From CAILZL01 sp050248275 (GTDB taxonomy: Bacteria > Pseudomonadota > Gammaproteobacteria > Steroidobacterales > Steroidobacteraceae): a stretch of DNA of 64,000 bases. This document shows positions 26,121 through 35,586 of this stretch, in pieces; the first letter of the stretch is position 1, and the number at the start of each line of letters is the position of its first letter. A program made the translations under genes and the position numbers. The notes under the pieces are model-generated. The model was not told the DNA's origin. It was given only the letters and a program-made list of their open reading frames with translations, and did not search any database. The DNA lies in NCBI GenBank assembly GCA_050248275.1, contig JBFWSR010000001.1, positions 186,001 through 250,000 of the forward strand, written 5' to 3'.

Positions 26121-27407
26121 TTACTTGTAGTTCTGACCGGAACAGACCTTGGTAACCTTGTTGTAGTTACCGCACTTCAGAGTGACCCAGTCAGCTTCGA
26201 TATCCTTGCTGCCGGGCAGGAAATCGGTCCAGGCATCACCGGGCACCAAACCCTTGGTCTTCCATACCACGTCAAACTGACCGTCAGCGCGCACTTCGCC
26301 GATCAACACCGGCTTGGTCAGGTGATGGTTCGGCAATACCTTGGCCATGCCGCCGGTCAGGTTCGGCACTTCCACGCCCACGATGGAGTCGAGGACTTTG
26401 TTGACGTCGGTGGACTTGGCTTTTTCAACTGCTTTCACCCAGGCCTGGAAACCGATGACAGTGGCTTCCATCGGGTCATTGAAAGTGCGCTTTGGGTTCT
26501 TGGTGAAAGTATGCCACTTGGCGATCCACTCCTTGTTGATCGGCGTGTCGACGCTCTGGAAGTAGTTCCAGGCAGCGAGGTGACCGACCAGCGGCTTGGT
26601 ATCGATGCCGGCAAGTTCTTCTTCACCCACCGAGAAGGCCACTACGGGAATGTCTTCAGCAGAGATCTTCTGGTTGCCCAGCTCCTTGTAGAACGGCACG
26701 TTGGCGTCGCCGTTGATGGTGGACACCACGGCGGTCTTCTTGCCGGCCGAACCGAACTTCTTGATGTCAGATACGATCGACTGCCAGTCGGAATGACCGA
26801 AAGGCGTGTAGTTGATCATGATGTCTTCTTTCTTGACGCCCTTGGACATCAGATAAGCTTCGAGGATCTTGTTGGTGGTGCGTGGATAGACGTAGTCGGT
26901 GCCGGCCAGCACCCAACGCTTCACGCCCACATCCTTCATCAGGTAATCCACCGCCGGAATGGCCTGCTGGTTCGGCGCGGCGCCGGTATAGATCACGTTC
27001 TTGGAAGATTCTTCACCTTCGTACTGCACGGGATAGAACAGCAGACCATTGTTCTTTTCGAACACCGGCAGCACCGATTTGCGCGACACCGACGTCCAGC
27101 AACCGAAGGTCACGGCCACCTTGTCCTTGACCAGCAACTGTTCGGCCTTTTCGGCGAACAATGGCCAGTTGGAAGCCGGATCGACCACCACGGCTTCGAG
27201 CTTCTTGCCCAGCACGCCGCCCTTCTTGTTCTGTTCGTCGATCATCATCAGCACGGTGTCCTTCAGCGTGGTTTCGCTGATGGCCATGGTTCCAGACAGT
27301 GAGTGCAGCACACCCACCTTGATGGTGTCGGCGGCATGGGCCAGCGTGGCCGATACCATGCCCGCCACCAAGGTGAGTGCGGGTATCAGTTTGCTTCGTG
27401 ATCTCAT
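26121..27407 (-). CDS. urtA: Urea ABC transporter substrate-binding protein UrtA
   Basis: Periplasmic urea-binding protein, 428 residues, with a signal peptide ending ATLAHA before ADTIKVGVLHSLSGTMAISE. The family landmarks FGCWTSVSRKSVLPVFE, LLFYPVQYEGEESS, GTDYVYPRT and NGDANVPFYKE are all present; they separate UrtA from amino-acid binding proteins. GAGG lies about eight bases before the ATG. It is the first and probably most expressed gene of the cluster, followed by the structured 297-bp gap before urtB. Confidence 0.96.
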   Translation of the reverse strand: MRSRSKLIPALTLVAGMVSATLAHAADTIKVGVLHSLSGTMAISETTLKDTVLMMIDEQNKKGGVLGKKLEAVVVDPASNWPLFAEKAEQLLVKDKVAVTFGCWTSVSRKSVLPVFEKNNGLLFYPVQYEGEESSKNVIYTGAAPNQQAIPAVDYLMKDVGVKRWVLAGTDYVYPRTTNKILEAYLMSKGVKKEDIMINYTPFGHSDWQSIVSDIKKFGSAGKKTAVVSTINGDANVPFYKELGNQKISAEDIPVVAFSVGEEELAGIDTKPLVGHLAAWNYFQSVDTPINKEWIAKWHTFTKNPKRTFNDPMEATVIGFQAWVKAVEKAKSTDVNKVLDSIVGVEVPNLTGGMAKVLPNHHLTKPVLIGEVRADGQFDVVWKTKGLVPGDAWTDFLPGSKDIEADWVTLKCGNYNKVTKVCSGQNYK

Positions 27408-27919
27408 TGGGTCTACCTCGTTGAGCTAGCTTGGTGCGTCGGAGTCAATTCGTCGTTGTGAAAATCGCCACGTGAGTTGCTGCTGGTGCGTTGCCGAATC
27501 CCCTTGGGTTCAAGCCGAACCTCCTCAAATTCCGTCGCGGACTGGTTTCCCGACCAAAACTTCGAGTGCTTCACGTCTCGGCTCAACCTTAGGAAGTTCA
27601 ATCGGGACGGGGTATGCGTCATTTGACGTAGCCGAAATCAAGCAACCCCGGGATTCGGCATTTTTTGCTCATGTATGGAGCATCGAGAAAAATTGGCGCA
27701 CCAACTTCGGACAAGCGGTCATTCACATCAGAAAAATCCCCTGCTTTCACGCCATCGTTTCCCCACCAAGGCATGGCACAGCACTTGCTAACTCTGAAGA
27801 CACAATCACAAGAGCCGGTGTGCAGTGCATATCCGGAGGCCTGCACCGGAGCCAGAAACTGTGTCCCTGTCAGCCATGCGTTCTGCCTTTACTGATCACC
27901 GCCGATCCGGACAGCCGGC
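27408..27919. promoter_or_regulatory. Divergent control region, urtA / transporter-kinase genes
   Basis: 512 bases without a gene. Besides the operator/promoter region listed separately, it holds TGCCGAATCCC at 27492-27502 and the same 11-mer inverted at 27650-27660. A GCCGAA...TTCGGC hairpin followed by six T lies at 27631-27666, but no plus-strand gene precedes it. The part from 27670 to 27919, ahead of the kinase, shows no clear promoter. Short open frames here have no family features. Confidence 0.5.
27586..27630 (-). promoter_or_regulatory. Putative urtA promoter with upstream palindromic operator
   Basis: TGCGTCATTTGACGTA (27615-27630) is a 7-2-7 inverted repeat with one mismatch. On the minus strand a -10-like TAAGGT sits at 27591-27586. 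The palindrome falls just upstream of where the -35 would be, and no good -35 hexamer is present. This spacing suits an activator site, for example for the adjacent LuxR-type regulator. The link to that regulator is inference. Confidence 0.4.
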
Positions 27920-30900
27920 ATGACTGCGCGTCAACGCATCGTGCGCGAGCGTCGCCAGTACAACCAATGGGTGGCCACGCAGACGCTGGAAGACTTTGCG
28001 CTGCGCTACACCGCCGACAAGGCGCGCAAGTCCGCATTCCGGGTGGGTAATACTGCATTGGGTCCCATTTCCTTTCTGGCTTGCGAAGCCATCGGCGGGG
28101 CCATCACCATTTCCTATGGCTTCAGCAACAGCCTGTGGGCGGTGGTGGCGTTCAGCGTGCTGATGTTCCTGATCGGCCTGCCCATTGCCTACCACGCCGC
28201 TCGTGCCGGTGTGGACATCGACCTGCTCACACGTGGCGCCGGCTTTGGCTACATGGGCTCGACCATCACCTCGCTGATCTATGCCTCGTTCACCTTTCTG
28301 CTGTTCGCCATCGAGGCCAGCATCATGTCGATGGCGCTGCACATGCTGCTCAATCTGCCACTGGCCATCGCTCATCTGCTCAGTTCGCTGGTGGTGATTC
28401 CGATTGCCATCTTCGGCTTTCGCGCCATCAGCCGCATGCAACTGGCCACACAGCCTTTCTGGCTGCTGCTGCAATTTCTACCCATCATCTACCTCGCCAT
28501 ACAGAGTCCCGACGATGTCACGACCTGGACGCACTACGCCGGCAAACATGGTCACGCTGATGGCTCGGTGGATCCGCTGTTGTTCATGACGGCAGCTTCG
28601 GTGTTGCTGTCGCTGTTGCCGCAGATTGGCGAACAGGTGGACTACCTGCGCTTCCTGCCCAACCGCAAGAGCAGCAAGCAGGCAGGCTGGTGGGGCGCCT
28701 TGCTGGCCACCGGTCCCGGCTGGGTGGTGATTGGTGGTTTCAAACTGCTGGTCGGTTCGTTTCTGGCGGTCATCGCCATCAAGCATGGCGTGCCGGTGGA
28801 ACAGGCCAGCCAGCCCACCGACATGTACCTGATGGCGTTTGAACGCACTTTTCACTCACCCACGCTGGCGCTGGTGCTGATGGGACTGTTCGTGATCGTG
28901 TGCCAGTTGAAAATCAATGTCACCAATGCCTATGCCGGCTCCATTGCCTGGTCGAATTTCTTCTCGCGCCTGACACACAGCCACCCCGGTCGCGTGGTGT
29001 GGCTGGTGTTCAACGTATTGCTGGCCTTGTTGCTGATGGAAATCGGCATCTTCCGCGCCATCGAAAGCATTCTGGTGATCTATGCCAACTTTGCCGCCGG
29101 CTGGATTGGCGCGCTGACCGCCGATCTGGTGATCAACAAGCCGCTGGGCTTCAGCCCGAAGCACATCGAATTCAAACGCGCACATTTATATGACATCAAT
29201 CCGGTAGGCGTGGGCGCACTGCTCATCTCGGTGGTGTTGTCGAGTATTGCCCTGCTCGGCGTGTTTGGTGCGTTCATGCAGGTAGCCGCGCCGTTTGTCG
29301 CATTGGTGGTGGCCTTTGTCACGGCGCCCATCATTGCCTGGCTGACCAAGGGTCGTTACTACCTGGCGCGTCGGGACGAAGGCTTGCCGGAGTCAGCTAC
29401 TGTTCAGACCGAAGTACGTTGCTGCATTTGCGAAAACCATTTCGAACGCAATGACATTGCCTTCTGTCCGGCGTATTCCGGTCCGATCTGTTCACTATGC
29501 TGCACGCTGGAAGCCCGCTGTCGCGACCTGTGCAAGACACACAGTCGCTTCGCTGAACAGCTGACCCGATGGCTTGCCAATCTGTTGCCGCGTCCGGTGG
29601 CCAGCTCACTGCATACCCGCGCAGGACAGTTCTTCGGCCTGCTGCTGTTGTTCAACCTGGCTATCGGCTTTTTGCTGGCGATGATCTATCAGCAGTACGG
29701 CCATGCATTGCCCGATGCACGCGCCGTGGTGCGTGACACGTTGTGGCTGGTATTCCTGTCGTTGATGGTGCTCTCGGGCGTGGCGGCATGGCTGATTGTG
29801 CTGGCACATGAGAGCCGGCGTACGGCGGAAGCCGAATCTGCCCGTCAGACCACCATGTTGATGGATGAAATCGAAGCGCACCAACGCACTGACGCCGAAT
29901 TGCAGAAAGCCAAGGAAGTGGCTGAATCCGCCAACCTGGCCAAGAGCCGCTACGTCGTTGGTTTGAGTCATGAAATCCGCACGCCGCTCAATGCCATTTT
30001 CGGCTACGCGCAATTGCTCGAGCGGGGCGGCATCACGCCCACCGACAACTCGGTGCGGGTCATCAAGCGCAGTGCCGAACACATGGCCAACCTCATTGAT
30101 GGTCTGCTGGACATCTCCAAAATCGAAGGCGGCATGCTCAAACTGAGCCGCGACAAAGTGCAGTTGCAGGACTTCATGGATCAACTGGTCAACATGTTCC
30201 GTTTGCAGGCAGCCGCCAAGGGCATCGAGTTTCGTGTCGAATACCCGCGCAATCTGCCGGGTCACGTGTATACCGATCAGAAGCGGCTGCGACAGATACT
30301 GATCAACCTCTTGTCCAATGCCATCAAGTACACCGAGCGCGGCCATGCATCCTTCAAGCTGAAGTATCGCAGTCAGGTCGCCGAATTCGAGATTACCGAC
30401 ACCGGCATCGGCATTCCCGCCGACGAACTGGAGCGCGTCTTCCAGCCGTTCGAGCGCGGCGCGGCGATGAACGTGCGACAGATTCCCGGTACCGGACTTG
30501 GCCTGACCATCACCAAACTGCTGGTGCAGATCATGGGTGGCGATATTCAGGTGAGCAGCGTACCCGGCGAAGGTACGCGCTTCACTGTACGTCTGCTGCT
30601 CTCCGAAGCCATGCATACCAGCAGCGAAGCGCCGCTGCCGCACCGGGTCAGCGATTACGCCGGTCCACGCATCAAGCTGCTGCTGGTGGACGATGATGCG
30701 ACGCACATCGACATCGTGCGTGGACTGCTCGAACCACTGCATTTCACATTGTTCACTGCCAACAACGGAGACGAGGGCCTCCAACTGGCCGGGCAGTGCC
30801 TGCCGGATTTGGCAATGATCGACATTTCGATGCCGGACATGACGGGCTGGCAACTGGCTGAGCAACTGCGCGCCCTGCCGCAGCTTGCAAAGCTGAAAAT

Positions 30901-31294
30901 CATGATGGTGTCAGCGAACGTACATGAATATCACGCCGGTGGTGAGGATCAGGTGCACGACGCCTTCGTGATGAAGCCGGTCGATCTGCATGTGCTGCTG
31001 GAAACCATCGGCAATCTGCTGCGTCTGAGCTGGGTTTATGACTCAATCGATACCATGGCCTCCACAGGGGAACACGCCGGCACGGCATTGCCGTCGAATG
31101 CCAGGCATCACCTGGACGAGTTGTATCAACTGGGCCGCATCGGCCATATCCGCGGCATTCAATCCAAGCTGCAGGCCATCGAGGCCGAGCACAGCGATAA
31201 CCGGCGCTTTGTCGCGCCACTGCGTGAAATGGTCGCCAACTTCGACCTGCGGCGCTTCATGAACACACTGGAAGGCATGCGCAACAATGGCTGA
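27920..31294 (+). CDS. Hybrid sensor histidine kinase with N-terminal permease-like domain
   Basis: A 1124-residue fusion. Residues 1 to about 490 form a 12-segment domain resembling the purine-cytosine (NCS1) permease family (GPISFLACEAIGGAITISYGF, INVTNAYAGSIAWSNFFSR). A Cys cluster follows near residue 501 (CCICENHF...FCPAYSGPICSLCCTLEARC), likely a metal-binding knuckle. Then come two more membrane segments, a coiled coil, the H-box LSHEIRTPLNAI (H684), ATPase boxes (NLLSNAIKYT, DTGIGIP, GTGLGLTI) and a receiver with D968 (MIDISMPD). The C-terminal 90 residues may be a phosphotransfer or linker region. Like CbrA it may sense by transport; the ligand is unproven but urea or a nitrogen compound is likely. 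Confidence 0.88.
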   Translation: MTARQRIVRERRQYNQWVATQTLEDFALRYTADKARKSAFRVGNTALGPISFLACEAIGGAITISYGFSNSLWAVVAFSVLMFLIGLPIAYHAARAGVDIDLLTRGAGFGYMGSTITSLIYASFTFLLFAIEASIMSMALHMLLNLPLAIAHLLSSLVVIPIAIFGFRAISRMQLATQPFWLLLQFLPIIYLAIQSPDDVTTWTHYAGKHGHADGSVDPLLFMTAASVLLSLLPQIGEQVDYLRFLPNRKSSKQAGWWGALLATGPGWVVIGGFKLLVGSFLAVIAIKHGVPVEQASQPTDMYLMAFERTFHSPTLALVLMGLFVIVCQLKINVTNAYAGSIAWSNFFSRLTHSHPGRVVWLVFNVLLALLLMEIGIFRAIESILVIYANFAAGWIGALTADLVINKPLGFSPKHIEFKRAHLYDINPVGVGALLISVVLSSIALLGVFGAFMQVAAPFVALVVAFVTAPIIAWLTKGRYYLARRDEGLPESATVQTEVRCCICENHFERNDIAFCPAYSGPICSLCCTLEARCRDLCKTHSRFAEQLTRWLANLLPRPVASSLHTRAGQFFGLLLLFNLAIGFLLAMIYQQYGHALPDARAVVRDTLWLVFLSLMVLSGVAAWLIVLAHESRRTAEAESARQTTMLMDEIEAHQRTDAELQKAKEVAESANLAKSRYVVGLSHEIRTPLNAIFGYAQLLERGGITPTDNSVRVIKRSAEHMANLIDGLLDISKIEGGMLKLSRDKVQLQDFMDQLVNMFRLQAAAKGIEFRVEYPRNLPGHVYTDQKRLRQILINLLSNAIKYTERGHASFKLKYRSQVAEFEITDTGIGIPADELERVFQPFERGAAMNVRQIPGTGLGLTITKLLVQIMGGDIQVSSVPGEGTRFTVRLLLSEAMHTSSEAPLPHRVSDYAGPRIKLLLVDDDATHIDIVRGLLEPLHFTLFTANNGDEGLQLAGQCLPDLAMIDISMPDMTGWQLAEQLRALPQLAKLKIMMVSANVHEYHAGGEDQVHDAFVMKPVDLHVLLETIGNLLRLSWVYDSIDTMASTGEHAGTALPSNARHHLDELYQLGRIGHIRGIQSKLQAIEAEHSDNRRFVAPLREMVANFDLRRFMNTLEGMRNNG

Positions 31295-32255
31295 GCTGCA
31301 GCTGAACTTGACTCATGACCGGCAATCCACTCGCAACACGCTGCGACGCGATACCGTGCTGGTGGTGGACGACACACCGGAGACGCTGGGCTTTCTGACC
31401 GATACATTGGATCACGCCGGGTTCACCGTACTGATTGCCACCGATGGCGAAGCGGCGCTGGACCTGGTGGAACAGATCACGCCCGACCTGGTGTTGATGG
31501 ATGCGGTCATGCCCGGCATGGGTGGCTTTGAAACCTGTCGGCGCCTCAAGCATGAAAAACTCCTGTCCAACCTGCCGGTCATTTTCATGACCGGCTTGAG
31601 CGACACCGAACATGTGGTTGAAGGTCTGGCCGCAGGCGGCGTGGACTATGTGACCAAGCCCATCGTGGTCGATGAATTGCTGGCGCGCATTCGCGTGCAT
31701 CTGGCCAATGCCCGCAAAGCCTCCGGCTCGCAGGCGGTGTTGGATGCTTCCGGCCGCTTTCTGTTGGCTACGGATCGCGCCGGACGTTTGTTGTGGTGTA
31801 CGCCCAAGGCACGACAACTACTGGCGGAATTGTTTCCCGAACAAACTGCGTCAGAAAGCGCTGAGGCCAGTCTGCCAACGCCGGTATTGACGCAGTTACT
31901 GCTGTTGCGCGAAGAGCGTAATCCAAATCAATCGCGCTCAATACTGGAGGTGGGCAATCGCAGTCTGGAATTTGCCATGCTCAGCGCCATCGGCCCCGAC
32001 GAATTATTGTTCCGCGTCACCGAAACTCGCAGCGGTACGGACGAACAACTGTTGCAGCAAACGCTGGGACTGACGCTGCGCGAGGCCGAAGCGCTGCTGT
32101 GGATCAGTCGCGGCAAATCCAATCGCGACATCGGCGAGATCATGCAGATCAGCCCGCGCACCGTGAACAAGCATCTGGAACAGGTGTTTGTGAAACTGGG
32201 CGTGGAGAATCGCGCTTCAGCCGCAGCAAGAGCAGTGCGGGTGTTGTCGCGGTAG
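31287..32255 (+). CDS. LuxR-type response regulator paired with the hybrid kinase
   Basis: A 322-residue regulator overlapping the kinase gene by eight bases. The receiver (about 22-140) has the acidic pair VDDT, phospho-acceptor D72 (LVLMDAVMPG) and the conserved Lys in YVTKPI. A middle stretch (about 145-250) is a PAS-like linker (GRFLLATDRAGRLLWCTPKARQLL). The C-terminus is a LuxR helix-turn-helix, LTLREAEALLWISRGKSNRDIGEIM...SPRTVNKHLEQVFVKLGVENR. It probably controls urtA and the urease genes transcribed divergently from the kinase; no binding data exist here. Confidence 0.92.
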   Translation: MAELQLNLTHDRQSTRNTLRRDTVLVVDDTPETLGFLTDTLDHAGFTVLIATDGEAALDLVEQITPDLVLMDAVMPGMGGFETCRRLKHEKLLSNLPVIFMTGLSDTEHVVEGLAAGGVDYVTKPIVVDELLARIRVHLANARKASGSQAVLDASGRFLLATDRAGRLLWCTPKARQLLAELFPEQTASESAEASLPTPVLTQLLLLREERNPNQSRSILEVGNRSLEFAMLSAIGPDELLFRVTETRSGTDEQLLQQTLGLTLREAEALLWISRGKSNRDIGEIMQISPRTVNKHLEQVFVKLGVENRASAAARAVRVLSR

Positions 32256-32276
32256 TGGTGATCGTAAAACGCAAAC

Positions 32277-35200
32277 TTATGACACCCAATCCGCGCACAA
32301 CAATTCCGCCTGCTGCAACACCGTCTTCACGGCCTCCTCCTGCAAGTCCGGCGGATAGCCATACTTGTTGAGTATGCGTTTCACCATCACGCGAATCTTG
32401 GCGCGGGCGCTTTCGCGCAGCGTCCAGTCTATAGTGACGCTCTTGCGGACTTGGGTGATCAGTTCGGCGGCGATGACTTTCAGCTTATCGTCACCCATCG
32501 CTTTCACTGCACTTTCGTTGGCAGCCAAGGCATCGTAGAAAGCAATCTCATCATCAGTGAGGCCAAGGTTCTCTCCGCGTTTGGTCGCGGTATCCAGCTC
32601 CTTGGCCAGTTTGATCAGCTCTTCAATCACTTCCTGCGTGGCGATGGCGCGGTTGTGATACGCGTTGAGGGTTTTCTTCAGCTTCTCGCTGAATAGCTGG
32701 CTCTGCACCAGGTTGTGTTTGGAGCGGGCTTTGATTTCGTCCTTGAGCAGCTTCTCCAGTAATTCGGCGGCGACGTTCTTGTGCTTCAAGCCGCGTACTT
32801 CAGCCAGAAACTGGTCCGAGAGAATGCTGATGTCCGGCTTTGGCAGGCCGGCTGCGGTGAACACGTCGATGATCTGGCCATCGGCGGTGATGGCTTTGGA
32901 CACCAACTGCCGAATCGCCGCGTCTATCTGTTCGGGTGTCTTGGTCCGGTTGCCTTGCTGCTTGCTGAGGGTGGCTTGCAGTGCCTGGAAGAAGCTCACT
33001 TCATCACGAATGGCGGTGGCTTCATCGCTGGCGGCGCACAGGGCAAAGGCGCGAGACAAGTCGCTCACCACCTGCACAAAGCGTTGCTTGCCGTCTTCCT
33101 GTTCCAGAATGTGTTCGCGCGCGGCGGGCAGGGCCAACAGGGTTTTCTTCGGGTCGCGGATCAGGCTTTGCCACTCAAAGCCATGCAGCAGGTTGCAAGC
33201 GATGCCGTGCTTTTCCAGCATGACGGCAATGGCTTGTGCGGTGTCATAGGTCGGGTTGCCCTTGCCGCCGCTCTCGGTGTAGGTGGCCAGCGCGTGTTTC
33301 AGCTGGTCGGCCAATCCCAGATAGTCCACCACCAAGCCACCGGGCTTGTCGCGGAACACCCGGTTCACGCGGGCAATGGCCTGCATCAGGCCGTGGCCCT
33401 GCATGGGTTTGTCGGCATACATGGTGTGCAGACAGGGCGCATCGAAACCGGTCAGCCACATGTCGCGGACAATCACGATGCGGAACGGGTCTTTGGCGTC
33501 CTTAAAGCGGTTGGCCAGTTTGCGGCGTTTCTCCTTGTTGCGGATGTGCGGCTGCCAGTTGGGGCCATCTTCCGCGCTGCCGGTCATGATGATCTTGGCC
33601 ACGCAACCCTGGGTCTTTTCGGCTTCGGCATCATCGTCCTTGGCGCTGGCCCAGTCCGGGCGCAGCTTGATGATGGCGTTGTACAGGTCCACGCAGATGC
33701 GACGGCTCATGCACACCACCATGGCCTTGCCGTTCATCGCCTCCAGCCGCTTTTCAAAGTGCGTCACCAAGTCGGCGGCAATCAGGCCGATGCGTTTCGG
33801 GTCGCCCACCAGCGCTTCGAGTGCCGCCCATTTGGTCTTGAGCTTTTCCTTGCGGGTTTCTTCTTCGCCTTCGGTGATCTCTTCGAACTCATAATCCAGC
33901 TTGGGCAGCTCGCTGGCATTCAGTCCCAGCTTGGCGATGCGGCTTTCGTAGTAGATGGGCACGGTCGCCTTGTCGGCCACGGCACGCTGAATGTCGTAAA
34001 TGCTGATGTAGTCGCCGAACACCGCCCGGGTGTTGGCGTCGGTCTTTTCTATGGGCGTGCCGGTAAAGCCGATGAACGAGGCGTTGGGCAATGCATCGCG
34101 CAGATTGCGCGCCAGACCATCAATCAGGTCGTACTGACTGCGGTGTGCTTCGTCGGCCACCACCACAATATTGCGGCGCTCGGACAGCACCGGCATCTTT
34201 TCATCCTTGGGCGGCAGAAACTTCTGAATGGTGGTGAACACCACGCCGCCACTGGCGACTTTAAGCAGGTCGCGCAACGTCTCGCGGCTACCGGCTTGCA
34301 CGGGCGTCTGGCCCAGCAACTCATGGCAGCGTTGAAACTGGCCGAACAACTGGTCATCCAGATCATTGCGGTCGGTCAGCACCACCAGTGTCGGGTTCTG
34401 CATGGCGACATGGCGCACCATGCGCGCGGCATAGAACAGCATCGAAAAACTCTTGCCGCTGCCCTGGGTATGCCACACCACGCCGGCACGACGGTCGCCC
34501 GGCTTGCCGCCATGCATGCGGCCGGACCAATAGGCGCCCACACCCTGATCCCTGAGGTTTGATTCCAGCATGCCGCTAGCGCGAACGGTTTCTTCGACGG
34601 CGGCATTCACTGCATGAAACTGGTGATAGCCGGCAATGATCTTGTGGATGTTGCCGTTGTCCGGGTCTTCATCGAACACGATGAAGTGCTGCAGCAGGTC
34701 GAGGAAGCGCTTGCGCTCAAACACGCCCCTGATCATGACTTCCAGTTCCAGGGCGGACTTGGGTGCATCGCCTTCGCCATCAATGGTGCGCCACACCTTG
34801 AACCATTCCTGATTGGCAGTGAGCGAGCCAATGCGTGCATCCACACCATCCGACAATACCAGCGCGGCGTTGTAATGCAGCAGCGAGGGAATCTCGGCCT
34901 TGTAGGTCTGCAGCTGGGTGTAGGCATCCCAGATGGTGGCGTCTTCATCCGCCGCGTTCTTCAGCTCGATCACGCCCAGGGGCAGACCATTCACAAACAC
35001 CACAATGTCCGGTCGGCGATTGTGCTGCGCCTCGATCACGGTGAATTGATTCACCGCCAGCCAGTCATTCGCCGCCACCTCATGAAAGTTCACCAGCCGC
35101 ACATGGTCGCCGGCAATGCTGCCGTCGGCGCGGGGATATTCCACCGGCACGCCATCGCGCAGCAGTTGATGGAAGGCGCGGTTGGTCTGAATCAGAGAGG

Positions 35201-35429
35201 GAGTGGCAATGCGCAGCACCTTGCGCAGTGCGTCTTCCTGGGCATCGGTGGGAATGGCGGGGTTCAATCGCTGGATCGCTGCTCGCAGCCGGCTTTCCAG
35301 AATCACCTCGCCGAAAGATGTTCGCTCTGCAGCAGGTTCGCCGGGCGCCATGTGCGGACCATGGCCGACGGCATAGCCCAGCTCTCCCAGCCACTCCAGG
35401 GCCGCGTCTTCGACGATGGATTCGTTCAG
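32277..35429 (-). CDS. hsdR: Type I restriction enzyme, restriction subunit HsdR
   Basis: Motor-nuclease subunit. From the proposed CTG start at 35429 it is 1050 residues: a PD-(D/E)xK nuclease (D141, E155, K157 in PDIVVFVNGLPLGVIELKN), Walker A TQGSGKS (K326), DEAH-like VVADEAHRSQ, helicase motifs FTGTPIE and MQAIARVNR, and a helical C-terminus. The first ATG (35351) would remove LNESIVEDAALEWLGELGYA, which is conserved in this family. No ATG, GTG or TTG exists in frame between the upstream stop near 35505 and 35351. GGGA lies nine bases before the CTG. hsdM and hsdS are 2.6 kb upstream on the same strand. Confidence 0.9.
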   Translation of the reverse strand: MNESIVEDAALEWLGELGYAVGHGPHMAPGEPAAERTSFGEVILESRLRAAIQRLNPAIPTDAQEDALRKVLRIATPSLIQTNRAFHQLLRDGVPVEYPRADGSIAGDHVRLVNFHEVAANDWLAVNQFTVIEAQHNRRPDIVVFVNGLPLGVIELKNAADEDATIWDAYTQLQTYKAEIPSLLHYNAALVLSDGVDARIGSLTANQEWFKVWRTIDGEGDAPKSALELEVMIRGVFERKRFLDLLQHFIVFDEDPDNGNIHKIIAGYHQFHAVNAAVEETVRASGMLESNLRDQGVGAYWSGRMHGGKPGDRRAGVVWHTQGSGKSFSMLFYAARMVRHVAMQNPTLVVLTDRNDLDDQLFGQFQRCHELLGQTPVQAGSRETLRDLLKVASGGVVFTTIQKFLPPKDEKMPVLSERRNIVVVADEAHRSQYDLIDGLARNLRDALPNASFIGFTGTPIEKTDANTRAVFGDYISIYDIQRAVADKATVPIYYESRIAKLGLNASELPKLDYEFEEITEGEEETRKEKLKTKWAALEALVGDPKRIGLIAADLVTHFEKRLEAMNGKAMVVCMSRRICVDLYNAIIKLRPDWASAKDDDAEAEKTQGCVAKIIMTGSAEDGPNWQPHIRNKEKRRKLANRFKDAKDPFRIVIVRDMWLTGFDAPCLHTMYADKPMQGHGLMQAIARVNRVFRDKPGGLVVDYLGLADQLKHALATYTESGGKGNPTYDTAQAIAVMLEKHGIACNLLHGFEWQSLIRDPKKTLLALPAAREHILEQEDGKQRFVQVVSDLSRAFALCAASDEATAIRDEVSFFQALQATLSKQQGNRTKTPEQIDAAIRQLVSKAITADGQIIDVFTAAGLPKPDISILSDQFLAEVRGLKHKNVAAELLEKLLKDEIKARSKHNLVQSQLFSEKLKKTLNAYHNRAIATQEVIEELIKLAKELDTATKRGENLGLTDDEIAFYDALAANESAVKAMGDDKLKVIAAELITQVRKSVTIDWTLRESARAKIRVMVKRILNKYGYPPDLQEEAVKTVLQQAELLCADWVS

Positions 35430-35586
35430 GGGTATGTTTCCCGTATGTCCTTGATTGTTTTCTGGAGGATACCCCAGAGTCGGTGCGAGTTTCTTGATCC
35501 GTGGCCGGTTCCGACCTCATACTTCCCGGCACCCCAGCCCCGCGTGGTACGGCGGGCACCACCAGTTCGAGGTGAGCCGGTTCAAC

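Noticed and set aside
27631..27666. Rho-independent terminator (GCCGAA hairpin plus six T)
   Set aside because: There is no plus-strand gene upstream for it to end; it may be chance or part of the control region.
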